From Diphasiastrum complanatum (Eukaryota; Streptophyta; Lycopodiopsida; Lycopodiales; Lycopodiaceae): DNA of 64,000 nucleotides. Position 1 is the first letter of the stretch; every line of letters begins with the position of its first letter. Shown here in pieces: positions 1 to 11,236 of the stretch. A program made the position numbers and the translations under genes. The notes under the pieces were generated by a model. It worked only from the letters and a program-made list of their open reading frames with translations, did no database searches and was not told the origin of the DNA. The stretch lies in contig MU832176.1 of the NCBI GenBank assembly GCA_029204225.1, forward strand, positions 19,451 through 83,450. The letters are read 5' to 3'.

Positions 1-54
1 GTCACGATGGGTTAGGTCAGTATCTATATCATCATCTTAATCTTAATCTGCTCA

Positions 55-444
55 TGGATGATGATTGGAGAAAAAGTCCGTGACCTGAGGCTGTGTATCC
101 CTATCCATTGGAAACTGGGCTCTCCACAGCCAGGACATCTCATATACCATAAGGGCAACACATCTAGGATCCACATAAGCGATGAGAGAGCATAAAGTGG
201 GTGCATCCCTGAAAAGGCAATGATAGCGCCCACAAATCTCATAGTAGATCGAACATCTAAAGAGGAAATGCTCCTCTGACTCAATCTCTCCCAAGGAACA
301 TATCCGACATAGTCTGCCCTCACGTGGAGTACCGTCATAACGACCGGTCTCAATAGCAAGTTGGTGGAAAGAAACCCGAAACGGTCCAAGTGTAAACCGC
401 AAACAGTGTGAGAGTCCATAATCCAGGTAGTGTGTACACAGCTT
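55..444 (-). pseudogene. LINE (non-LTR retrotransposon) C-terminal fragment
   Basis: About 130 codons on the minus strand resemble the extreme C-terminus of plant LINE ORF2 proteins, downstream of the reverse transcriptase. The visible landmarks are HQLAIETGRYDGTPRE followed by a CCHC-type cluster: CRIC, then HFLFRC nine residues later. This cluster is the usual zinc-binding tail of such ORFs and is thought to bind nucleic acid. No RT motifs accompany it. The reading frame is open to its stop at 52-54 but has no start of its own, because upstream it runs straight into the hAT transposase exon. It is a 3' fragment of a LINE, as expected from 5' truncation on insertion. Family level is fairly sure; the exact clade is not. 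Confidence 0.7.
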
Positions 445-460
445 GGAAACACATTGCAAT

Positions 461-521
461 ATGTGGGCCACACTGTGAATGGGCCGGATGCAGTATGTGG
501 GCCACACTGTGAATGGGCCGG
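461..521. repeat. 34-bp tandem duplication in hAT exon D
   Basis: The 27-bp stretch at 461-487 recurs at 495-521, giving a period of 34 bp. As 34 is not a multiple of three, it shifts the transposase frame just before the LINE junction. Confidence 0.9.
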
Positions 522-2481
522 TGAAACTTATCCCAGCGTCGCTGCCACAAGCGCCTGATAGGCTCCAACCTATGGACCAAACCACGTGGAGGCAACAGCT
601 ACATACCATCGTGTTGCGGCAGCAAGACGAAACAGATTGCGAAATGGAAGTAAGGATGGTGAGATGGAAAAATTTATACCTGGCAGGGTCCAGCTCAGAA
701 TGCTGGAGAGACTTGCCTATGCGGTCCATGAACTCGTAAATGAGGCCCATCGTGCACCCCTCGCGATCAACGAGCCTCAGAACAGAGTAAATGGGGTGCA
801 TGATGTCCATCAATTGCTGCATATCCACCCAAAAAGGCTCCATGAATAAGATGTCATGGAAGGCCAAGCCCTCTGGGGTCGTGGACAGGTCCATGGCGGT
901 GAACTCCGCAGAAGTGGCCATGTGCCGCAATTCACCCTTGAGCTTGTGTAGCCGCTCAAGTATGATGAACTGGTAGGCGAAGCGGCTGTGAGCGGGCTTC
1001 TTCAAGTCGAGCCTGCATTGACAAACGGAATGAGAGGCACACATGAAACGAGCAAAAAATAAAGAAGCATCTTGAACGAGCCAAAAAATAAGTAGCAGCT
1101 TACCTGCTGAATGTGCGAAAAAGGGCTGTCATGCGGCGCTTGCGTGTGACGAAGTCCACAACCGCAAGTGCCCTCGTAAGAATCTCACTAACCCAAGGCA
1201 GGCGCCCGATGGAATGCAGGAGGAGGTCCAGTGAGTGTGTGACACATGGAGTCCAAACAATGGAGGGGTAGTCTGCCATAAGAAGCTCCCCCATACCGCG
1301 GCAGTTGGACGCATTGTCCGTCACAACCTTTCGCGATACGTTCACACAATCAGTTCACAACTTGGAAACACATTGCAATCAATCGAAAACTACGCAAAAC
1401 TATTGTATCAACATTAAGCAGTAAATGACCAAGCAACTAATGAAAGAAGATTATACCTGGACAACGCGTTGTGGCCCGACCTCCTCTATCACTGCACGAA
1501 TGATGCCGTAAATGTACTTGGCCGAATGTACTCTCCCTGCCTCGGAGGCGTTGATGCTACGCAAGAACATGGAACCGTAACAACTAGAAACAATCACGTT
1601 GATGAGTGGACGTCTGCGACGATTAGTCCACCCATCAGCCATTGTGGAATAGCCATATCTATCCCAAGCCTCATGCAGTGCGGCCAGTCTCTCTCTAACT
1701 GATGCAACCTGGTCCTGGAGCAAAGGGCCGCGTAGTGTGTCGGCTGTGGGTGGTGTGTAGCCAGGCCCATAGACTGCAACTTTTGAGATAGCCTCTCGAA
1801 AGATGCAGGATGATGCCATGATAAAGGGGAGGTTCAGGTCATAGAACATCTGTGCTATGGTCCTGGTGGCCTCTCTGTGCTGGCCCTCTTTGAAAGATCC
1901 CGACATGGACATCTGTCTGGTGCCTCGGGATGTGGATGGCTGGGAGGATGTGGATGGACGATGCGGATCTGGAGGTGGTGGCATAGGTGCAGGTGCGGAA
2001 GCGGAGGATGTGGACGAGCCGTGCAGATCTGACGGTGATGGCAGAGGCGTAGGTGCAGCAGTGGAGGCTGTGGATCCATGCAGAGTACTGGTGGAGGGGG
2101 TACGGGTGGCTGTGGAGAAAGCGGAGGCGGAGGCGGTGGCGGGTGCAGATGTGACGGTGGGGGCGGTGGCGCTGGGTGTACCAATGGCAGGGGCGGTGGC
2201 AGTGGGTGCACCAGTGGAAATAGAGTATGCGACATCTATGGACAGCTCGTCGGGCTCAACAACTGGCTTAGAATATGTCTCGATAATGCGAGCCCTCTTT
2301 GCAGTGGGGATGACCATACAAACGCATATCCCGTAGCGTCCCCCCGTGGGTCAGACTCGCAACCCCCCCAGATGTGCTCGAACTCGAGAGGCATTCCCTG
2401 TGAACTGCTTTCGACAAAAAAGACAATGACACTTTTTGTCGGGCATCACCTCCACCTCATCCCAAATGGGACGAGCAGCCA

Positions 2482-2482
<1 letters not shown>
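461..2482 (-). pseudogene. hAT-superfamily transposase (BED finger + DUF659), spliced, degenerate
   Basis: This is a minus-strand hAT transposase with readable exon structure. Exon A (2482-1457) opens with ATG and a BED zinc finger (WDEVEVMPDKKCHCLFC, later VRAHL), then a long Ala/Pro/Ser/Thr linker, then the DUF659 start including STMADGWTNRRRRPLINV. Exon B (1327-1104) starts VVTDNASNCRGMGELL, with the catalytic-type Asp before NAS. Exon C (1012-680) carries LVDREGCTMGLIYEF and ends LDPAR. Exon D (554 to about 461) reads RRLWQRRWDKFHRPIHSVAH. Introns 1456-1328, 1103-1013 and 679-555 all have GT...AG ends and keep phase. Damage: an in-frame TGA at 2351-2353 right after the BED helix, a 34-bp duplication in exon D, and no C-terminal hAT dimerisation domain, which is replaced by LINE sequence. 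A (CT)n tract abuts the start codon, so no promoter can be read. The family call is firm; activity is excluded. Confidence 0.85.

Positions 2483-2535
<53 letters not shown>
2483..2535. repeat. (CT)n microsatellite abutting the hAT start codon
   Basis: A dinucleotide CT run begins directly upstream (minus-strand sense) of the transposase ATG at 2480-2482 and passes into CA-rich sequence. Confidence 0.95.
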
Positions 2536-2537
<2 letters not shown>

Positions 2538-2580
2538 GCACACACACACAGAAGCACGCAAATCCAATCTCTCTCTCCCA

Positions 2581-2630
2581 CCCTAAACCCTAAACCCCAA
2601 ACCCAAGCACCCTAAAACCTAAATCCTAAA
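2581..2630. repeat. Degenerate interstitial telomere-like tract (CCCTAAA-type)
   Basis: Two adjoining CCCTAAA units are followed by CCCCAAACCC, CCCTAAAACC and TCCTAAAC variants. The plant telomere unit is CCCTAAA. The tract is about 50 bp long and lies between CT and CA microsatellites. Confidence 0.7.
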
Positions 2631-2925
<295 letters not shown>

Positions 2926-2989
2926 TTCTCTGCTCTCGGGCTTCTGCGGAACAGTCCGCAGGGCCCGCGCCTTCTGTTTATTTATTTAT

Positions 2990-3190
2990 TTTTTAATACG
3001 CGTTTGGGGCCCGGACGCGTTTTGGGCCCTGGACGCATCCGCGTTCGGACGTTGGACGCGTCCTCTAGACGCGCCCAGCCAAAAAATAAAAAAAAGAACT
3101 AAAAAAAAAAGGACGCGTCCGACCCTGCGTCCGAGGGTCGGACGCGTCCGGGTCCGGGCGTCGGACGCGGGCATTCCGGCCCGGACCCTC
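2990..3190. other. CpG-rich patch with repeated GGACGCGTCC palindromes
   Basis: A GC-rich, CpG-dense stretch lies inside AT-rich surroundings. ACGCGT cores occur at least five times, several within the perfect palindrome GGACGCGTCC. No coding frame is credible. It resembles a short repeat cluster; its origin is unknown. Confidence 0.6.
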
Positions 3191-3194
3191 ATGT

Positions 3195-3303
3195 CTGATA
3201 TGTACATATATATATGTATACACACACACACACACACATGTATATATATAGATATATTTATGTATATGTATAGATATATATATGTATATGTATAGATATA
3301 TCT

Positions 3304-3388
<85 letters not shown>

Positions 3389-3430
3389 TATATCTATAGA
3401 TATACATAAATATATCTATACACACACACA

Positions 3431-3526
<96 letters not shown>
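3195..3526. repeat. TA/TATG and CA microsatellites
   Basis: Interrupted TATATG/TAGATA repeats lead into a pure (TA)n core near 3322-3381 and end in a CA tract of about 100 bp (3421-3526). Confidence 0.95.
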
Positions 3527-3529
<3 letters not shown>

Positions 3530-3553
3530 CTAGGATTGAATTTCAGTAGTTTC

Positions 3554-3617
3554 AAAAAAAAAAATTGGACCTGAAATGAACTTGAAAATGTTCATTTTAG
3601 GTCCAATTTTTTTTTTT
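3554..3617. repeat. Short foldback (28-bp arms, 8-bp loop)
   Basis: Left arm 3554-3581 pairs with 3590-3617 with one mismatch. The arms contain an A-run plus ATTGGACCTGAAATGAAC. The loop is about 8 bases. It could be a foldback MITE end or a transcript hairpin. Confidence 0.75.
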
Positions 3618-3619
3618 TG

Positions 3620-4587
3620 ACAAGTAAAAAGAATGTATTTTTTTTTCAGGCGAGTCTGGACAACGAATCGCGATTTTCAATGATCCCAGAATCAAGATTC
3701 GCTGCAACTATGGTATATATGTCAGAAAATTAAATATGATATTAAGATCAAATATTGTACATGTGCAATTTATATAACAACATAAGGCACAATATTACAA
3801 GCCGAATCCCGAAAACAACAAGCGATCTAATGAAAACTTTACCTTGCACAGAGAGAACGACAATTTGAGTGTCAAATCATACAATAAATCAGTCCTCAAC
3901 AAAGCAAAAACTAATAATGCCATTCACTTGTACCATAGGCAGTAGTGTCCAGAATTGTACCCTCCAAAAGAATGATTATCATTGCCAGAGTACCTTAATT
4001 AAAATGCTTGAATGTTCATAATTCTCGACCTTAGGATGTTAGGTTCTAACAGAAAAAGGCACAAAGATCATATAATCTTAACCAAAGCTCGCAGTCGTAG
4101 AGGACTAATAACTCCACATATATCATCAACCAAACCGGTGACCATCCACTTCGCATTAAACCGGATACATGCAACTGCATAAAAAATTTGCCTTCGAGAC
4201 AAATAAATTATTCCGAGGGTGAGTAACATGCTGGCAAGGGACTTGCTTTTCGAGCTTGATAAAACCCATTGAGACACATGAATGAAACGTGGAAGAAGAT
4301 GTCAAAGCAGAACAAGATCAAAAGGTAGAAAAAAGAATTAGGGATCAAAAGATATATCAACGGACTTTGCGATCACCTTGCTTGCTCTACTGCTCTCACT
4401 TTGTTGTTGGTATTTGGAGCAGCAGTCTATAGTCGTTAATGATTAATGAACTTGCTTAAAAAAATGTAGATATAGTTGGAGTTTGATAATGCCTTGAATA
4501 CTGCCTTTAGATGTTTCTTGTTGGATAATTGCATAAATAGTTGCCTTAGACAGTTCGTTAGATAGTCCAATAAAAGTTGGACAGTAG

Positions 4588-4590
<3 letters not shown>
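3620..4590. other. Anonymous AT-rich DNA
   Basis: No gene, RNA or element ends were recognised. Short open frames, such as one at 4068-4277, have no family signature. Confidence 0.5.

Positions 4591-4636
<46 letters not shown>
4591..4636. repeat. (GA)23 microsatellite
   Basis: An uninterrupted GA dinucleotide run. Confidence 0.95.
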
Positions 4637-4638
<2 letters not shown>

Positions 4639-4836
4639 TCAGAGCAGAGAAAGCACGTTGTTGTACGATATAGGGTTGCCACGCTAGTGTACTGACCAGT
4701 GTAGCTGACGACCTTTCATGACCTGTCACTGGCTCCATCACGACGCACGCGACATTGGTGCACATGACAAGAACAATCATGTTACTAGCAGAGAACAATA
4801 ATAAAATAAATCGCTAATGTGGATTTTTTATTTTTT

Positions 4837-4940
4837 TATTTTCTCCATCCAAAAAAACATGTGAAGGGGTATTAGTTGTCCTTGTTTTTTATTGTCTCCA
4901 TCCAAAAAAACATGTGAAGGGGTATTAGTTGTCCTTGTTC
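4837..4940. repeat. 53-bp tandem duplication
   Basis: CTCCATCC followed by an A-run and CATGTGAAGG starts at 4843 and again at 4896. The two copies run head to tail and are almost identical, so the event is recent. Confidence 0.85.
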
Positions 4941-5559
4941 AAAAAGAGGGCAAAAAGAGAAACCAGGCGGGCCTGGGCATTTAACCGCCATCCTTCTTCC
5001 ACCCTCTGCTCGCTGGTTTTCACTTATCCTCCAGCGAGCTTATTCTCAGAGACAACTAGGCCTCCTGCTTGCTATCAGATAGCTGGTTCTCACAGATTGT
5101 TGGGCGTCCTGCTTGGTAGTTCTCAACCTCTAGTAGATTGCTCATAGAAAGCTGGTTCTCACAGATCGCTGGGCCTCCTGCTTGCTAGTAATCAGCCTCC
5201 TGCTCACATCTGAGTATTTATTGCTATATTCTATCTTTTGAATACATGCAAGTTTGGTGTGCCTCTCCCCTTCTCTCTTGTTGTTCTTTGGCTTGCTGTT
5301 GTCTCTCCTCCTCTTCCTCTTCTGCCTGCTTCCTTTCCTGCTCTTCCTCTGATTGCTGGCGTTTTTGAAGGGCTTTATTGCGAGTCTCCTTTAGGGGTCC
5401 TCACTCATGACTTGATTTCAAGCAATAGGTTGCAGAAGCTGATCAGGAGTGGATTTCAAGCAAGAGACGACATTACTGTTTGCTAGCTACCTGATCAATC
5501 ATCGCTGGATTTTAGCAAGAAGTTGCAAAGAGTTGATTTCTAGTGAAGTTCAAGCAAGA
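4941..5559. other. Anonymous DNA with short internal repeats
   Basis: Phrases such as GCTGGTTCTCACAGAT and GGCCTCCTGCTTGCTA recur two or three times between 5030 and 5200. No gene was recognised. Confidence 0.5.
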
Positions 5560-6945
5560 CGTTGTAGTTCGGTATGTTGGAAGACGTTGTACGAAGGGTG
5601 TTCCCAAGGAAACGAAGCTGGAATTTAGCAGCAAAGGGTACCTTGGGTTCATATTGGACACACGAACTTGTGGCCACCTTCCGTCCCCCCCGACATGTAC
5701 CAACTGATTTCGACCAATTATTCGTCCAGCAGGCCCAGTTTCCATGTAGCCCTGTTTACACTTTGCATGACCATTTCTCTATTCGTACTAAACCATTTAA
5801 GGCATGAATTATTCCTACAGGTTCCCCTTGACGTTGGCCACTGGCCGAAACAAATGGCTGGAAAAACCGACTTTGTTTGAAGACATTGGACCAATATTTG
5901 AATCGGTCACATGAACTTGGGACCACCTTCTATTTGACGTTCCGACATGTATTATAGATTCCGACCAATTTTGACCAATCCTTGAAGCCATTCTTGGGTC
6001 TGAGATTTGCATGACCGTTTCTCTGTTTGTATTGAACCGTTCAAGGCCTAGACTGTTCCTGTGGGTTTACTTTGATGTTGCTCACTAGCAGAAACAATCG
6101 GCTGGGTGAATCAAGACCGTTCGACGATACAGTGGCATTTGGGAAGGTGGAAAACTACTCCATTCCGTATGCCCTAAAAGTGACCTCTCCGACCTGAAGA
6201 TTCTTTTCAAGGAAAAGAAGCCCGAATTGAGTAACAGAGGGTACCGTGGGTTCGTATCAGACACACAAACATGTGGCCACTTTCCATCCGAGGTTCTGGC
6301 ATGTACCAACTGATTCCGACTAATTCCTGGGCCGATAGGCTTGGTTTTCCTGAAGCCCTTCTTGGGTCTAGACTTTGCACGACCATTTCTCTAGTTGTAA
6401 TGAATCGTTCTAAGCCTGTATTGTCTCTGTGGATTCCCCTTGACGTTGCCATTTGGCCGAAACAAATGGCTGGAAAAATCGAAAGCGTTTGGTAACACTG
6501 GACCATTATTCGATTAGGTTGAAAACTAGTCCATTTCCTATGCCCTTACAGTGTCCTTTCCGGCACGAAGGTTGCATGGTCATTTCTTTGTTCGTTCTGA
6601 ACCGTTTAAGGCCTATATTATTTCTGCGGGTTCGCCTCGACGTTGTCCACTGGCCAAAACAAACAATTGACTCCGTTCAATGATACTCGACCAATATTCG
6701 GGATGGCAAAAAACTATTCCATTTTCCTATGACTTATAATAGCGTCTTTTTTTTATTCATATCGGACACACGAGCCTATGGCCAGTCCAACGTTCTGGCA
6801 TGTATCAACTGATTCCAACCAATTCCTAGTCCAACAGGCCTAGTTTCCTTGAATTCCTTCTTAGGATTAGACTTTGCACCAACATTTCTTTGTTCATACT
6901 GAATTATTTAAGGCCTAGATTATTCATGGGGGTTCCCCTCGATGG
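5560..6945. repeat. Diverged tandem array, about five units of 250-360 bp
   Basis: Ordered phrases recur: a GGACACACGAAC/TGTGGCCA block, a CATGTACCAACTGATT block (near 5694, 5945, 6299, 6799), a TTTGCATGACCATTTCT block, an AAGGCCT block and a GACGTTG..CACTGGCCGAAAC block (near 5830, 6070, 6440, 6640). Units differ by many substitutions and some are incomplete. Short open frames within are by-products. It looks like an old satellite or the repetitive leader of an element. No TSD or terminal structure was found. Confidence 0.75.
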
Positions 6946-7072
6946 GTTTTGGTATTCAACCCTAAAAGTGCACCTCCTTCTACATAGACCATGCTTTGAA
7001 ATTGGATACAAATTTAGGGCATAGTCTGTCTACAAGGAGGTGCACTTTTAGGGTGAAATTTGAAAACTTCGT
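6942..7072. other. Long near-perfect hairpin (possible miRNA precursor or MITE)
   Basis: An inverted repeat pairs 6959-6979 with 7034-7054 over 21 bp without mismatch. Weaker pairing extends inward to a small loop near 7004-7011 and outward to roughly 6942/7072. The arms contain CCTAAAAGTGCACCTCC and its complement. Size, a 21-nt perfect segment and scattered bulges fit a plant pre-miRNA, but a foldback transposon would look the same. No promoter was identified. Confidence 0.55.
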
Positions 7073-8281
7073 TTTAAAGTCTGATATAGATTGAAGGCAT
7101 GAAGTGGACTCATACACAAAATCTACTAGGTTGAAGTACTTTTATAAGCCCTAAAAACACTGTAAGCTCTCACAACATTTATTTCAGCACATGATGTCTT
7201 CAAAAAAGTGTATTTAGGGTTTTGTCATTGCGTAACAACAACAATGAGCTACCGTGCAAATGAAGTAGGCTACTGCTGCCCAACACCAATGGCTAGGGAG
7301 GGAGGGTGGAGGGGGGGATGAAAGAGTGTCCAGAGAGGTGGTATGATTTGAAGTGATGTGTATTTCAAACGTTACTAAGTTTTAACTTAAAAATCACAAG
7401 ATGTTTGTTGAAATTTTTACTCACCGGGTGACACAATGTGTTTTTATATTCTACATAAATAGTTAAAGTTTCTTTTTTGGTGTAATTCTATATAGCTATT
7501 TGGAGACATGACTTCTCATGGTAATTATTTGGCTGACATGTAGGTTGTAGGGACTTCTTGTCACAGACATGGAACCTAGCAAGCTCATATGGGAAAGGTT
7601 TGAAGTTTTCTTTAATACACATTTGTAGTACTTTATTATAATCTTATAGTTAAATTTAGCCATTTTTTGAGATCCTATAATATCCACGTGGATATCAAAG
7701 AGAGTCCAATGTTGGATTTTCATCACATTGAAACCAGACCAAGTCAATTCAAGTTAGTGAAGCCACATACTCGAACAATGATATTGTGCCTACAACAATA
7801 ATTTGTGTATCATCGACTAGACAAGTCATTCGATCATAACTTTGGTAATTTCTATTTTTTAATGGCTAGTCTTGGCACTTGCTATAGATGGTGGCAATCA
7901 TATTTATTATAGTTCAGTATAGGAGAAGGCCCGTAACAATCGTTCCTATAAAGCTTTGTATTTTTTAAAATTCAAAGGCTGGGGTCGACTTTTCAAAAAT
8001 AGTAAGTCTCATATTTATGCCCATGTTTAGTTCTCCAAAACAACAACAGATACGTGATGTGACCATCCAAAACTAGTAAATGGACCTTACAATATTGTAA
8101 GGTGTTTATGAGACTTTTCATAAAAAGAAACTGTACCTTACAAATTGTAAGGTATTTTTTACTCACATGTATTTTTTAAGTAACAATGTATAGCGTACAA
8201 TTATGCCATTTAATACTTCCTCCATATTCAAAGAGAAAAAACTTGTAGATTGTTATGAATGTGAAGTAAATCAAAGGAAGT
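7073..8281. other. Anonymous AT-rich DNA
   Basis: No gene was recognised. A short repeated phrase, CCTTACAA.ATTGTAAGGT, near 8087-8153 gives a small local inverted repeat. Confidence 0.4.
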
Positions 8282-8289
8282 GTACATTG

Positions 8290-8547
8290 TATGGTACTCA
8301 GACCGTGGGGTGAACCGTACCACGGTTCATGAACCGTAGTACGGTTCATCATAATTAATTAACCAATTAATTAATTAATGTTTTGGCCTCATTTGAGTAA
8401 AAATGAGCTTAAAAAAAATAAAATTAATTAATCAATTATTAACTAAACGGTTCACCACGGTTCTGGCCAAATTTTTTTGAGAACCGTATGGTTTACTGTA
8501 TGGTTCTCAGATCCGTGGTGAACCGTACACGGTTCATTAATTCTATG
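8290..8547. mobile_element. Small non-autonomous element with 8-bp flanking repeat
   Basis: The 258-bp block is flanked by GTACATTG at 8282-8289 and 8548-8555, an 8-bp direct repeat of the size hAT elements make. Inside, related copies of a GGTGAACCGTAC..ACGGTTCAT block lie near both ends, with a local palindrome ACGGTTCATGAACCGT. The core is TTAATTAA-rich. There are no clean terminal inverted repeats, so the class is uncertain. Confidence 0.5.
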
Positions 8548-8654
8548 GTACATTGACATTCATATTTAGCGTGATCCTTAGTCCTGACATAGTTTGCAAC
8601 TTTGTGATGCCTATGTGTCAAGCCTATGTGATGCCTACGCGTTTAGGTTTGATA

Positions 8655-11236
8655 GTGCAAGTGTTGACGTAATAATTATATGGCTTACGTTATTTAAAAA
8701 TACTAAGGGCCTTATGATGGCTATTTTTCATGACAATATGCTAAATAATAGTTGTGTGGAAAGGACCATTTGAAAAATTAATTATGTAAGAAACGAGGTG
8801 AAAAATAATTATTGCTTTATATCTAATGGCAATGTTTTTTTTATGAGTGATAGTTGACGAACTCAGTTCGTCAACATTGCCTATGGTTGTGAATGCAAGC
8901 CATGAAATCATAACCATGTCCAGTTGATGAACCAAGTTCACCAAGATTATTTTGGAAATGATAAAAGTGTTGCCGTAATAATTATATGGTCAACATTATT
9001 GATAAGTACCAAGGGTCTTGTGATGGCTATTTTCTTTGACAATCTGCTAAATAATGTGTGGAAAGGACCATATCATCAAAAGCTATAATATATAAGAAAG
9101 GATATAAGAAAAATTAATTATTATTTTACGATCACTTCCAAGATTTTATTTCTTAATGAGAGTTGACGAACTGAGTTCGTCAACAATACCAATGTTGTGG
9201 GAATATAATGGAAATGAAAACTAAATGAAAACTTAATTATAGCTATGTCTAGTTGACGAACTAAGTTCAACAAGATTGTTGTCTTTATAAAAGTATATTG
9301 TTTTTGTAACATATGGAAAATCATCAATTGCTTATCAATTGCTTTCAATGAAAGTGGCCACATCTAACTTTATAGCTATGTTGTCTTTATTTTGCGCAAA
9401 GTGAAAATTTCAACAACCAATTATCCTAATTATTGATGATTGTTTATAGTAAAACGCTTTTTATTTATGTGGTGATCAAGTGAAGAATAATTATTGTTTT
9501 ATATTTATAGGCAATGTTTTTATTATGAGTGATAGCTGACGAACTCAATTTATCAACATTGCCTATGGTTGCAATATAGAATGCAAACAATGAAATCATA
9601 ACCATGTCCCATTGACGAACCAAGTTCACCAAGATTATTTCGAAAATGATAGGAGTGTTGTCGTAATAATTATATTGTCAGCGTTATTGATAAGTACCAA
9701 GGGTCTTATGATGGCTATTTTGTTTGTTAACAATGTGTTAAATAATATATGTGGAAAGGACCATATTATCAAAAGCTATAATATATAAGAAAGATTAATT
9801 ATTATTTTATGATTATTTCAAGATTTTATTTTTTGCATGAGAGTTGACGAACTGAGTTCGTCAACAATACTAGTGTTGTATGAATATAATGGAAATGAAA
9901 ACTTAATTATAGATGTCTAGTTGACGAACTAAGTTCAACAAGATTGTTGTCTTGATGAAAGTATATTGTTTTTGTAATATATCAAAAATCATCAATTGCT
10001 TTTATGAAAGTGCCCACCACATCTAACATTATAGCTATGTTGTCTTTAATTTTCACAAAGTGAGCTCAAAAAAATTTCAACAACCAATCACACTAAACTT
10101 TTATGATTGTTTATAGTAAAATATTATTTATTTATGTGGTAACCAGGTGAAAAATAATTGTTGCTTTATATTTAATGGCAATGTTTTTATTATGATTGAT
10201 AATTGACGAGCTCAGTTCATCAACATTACCTATGGTTGTGATATAGAATGCAAACCATGAAATCATAACCATGTCCAGTTGACGAACCAAGTTTACCACG
10301 ATTATTTTGAAAATGATAGAATTGTTGTCATAATAATTATATGGTCAGCGTTATTGATAAGTACCAAGGGTCTTGTGATGGCTATTTTCTTTGACAATAT
10401 GCTAAATAATGTGGGAAAATGACCATAATATCAAAAGCTATAATATATAAGAAAAGATATAAGAAAAATTAATTATTATTTTACGATTGATTCAAGATTT
10501 TATTTCTTAATGAGAGTTGACGAACTATGTTCGTCAACATGTTGTAGGAATATAATGGAAATGAAAACTTAATTATAGCTATGTCTAGTTGACGAACTAA
10601 GTTCAACGAGATTGTTGCCTTTATAAAAGTATATTGTTTTTGTAATATATCGAAAAAAATCATCAATTGCATTCAATGAAAGTGCCAACCAAGGGTCTGA
10701 TGATGGCTATTTTGTTTGACAATCTGCTAAATAATGTGTGGAAAGGACCATATTATCAGAAGCTATAATATATAAGAAAGATTAATTATTATTTCAAGAT
10801 TTGATTTTTGCATGAGAACAATACTGATGTTGTAGGAATATTATGAAAATGAAAACTTAAATATAGATATGTCTAGTTCACGAACTAAGTTCAACAAGAT
10901 TGTTGTCTTGATGAAAGTATATTGTTTGTGTAACATATCAAAAATCATCAATTGCTTTCAATGAAAGTGCCCACATCTAACATTATAGCTATGTTCTCTT
11001 TATTTTTCACAAAGTGAGTTCAAAAAAATTTCAAAAACCAATTACACGAAACTTTTTATGACTAAACTTTTTATGATTGTCTATAGTAAAAAGCTATTTA
11101 TTTATGTGGAAACGAGGTGTAGATTAATTATTGCTTTATATTTAATGGCAATGTTTTTATTATGAGTGATAGCTGACGAACTCAGTTCGTCAACAATGCC
11201 TATGGTTGTGATATAGAATGCAATCGATAAAATAAT
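8655..11236. repeat. Higher-order tandem array (~670-bp units) with palindromic motif
   Basis: Units of roughly 665-685 bp repeat head to tail; matching phrases lie at about 8850, 9535 and 10200, and after a partial unit near 11170. Each unit consists of two diverged half units of about 310-340 bp, each with two versions of one motif. Two versions are palindromes with arms GTTGACGAACT and AGTTCGTCAAC around one base (8853-8875, 9162-9184, 9843-9865; degenerate at 10516 and 11172). The other two are half-palindromes such as TTGACGAACTAAGTTCAAC. Constant phrases include GTACCAAGGGTCTTGTGATGG. The array has no coding frame and is interrupted at 11236/16281 by a retrotransposon. Confidence 0.85.

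Noticed and set aside
1857-2593. Plus-strand Gly/Val/Ala-rich frames opposite the hAT linker
   Set aside because: They are mirror images of the low-complexity Pro/Ala/Ser/Thr linker on the minus strand.
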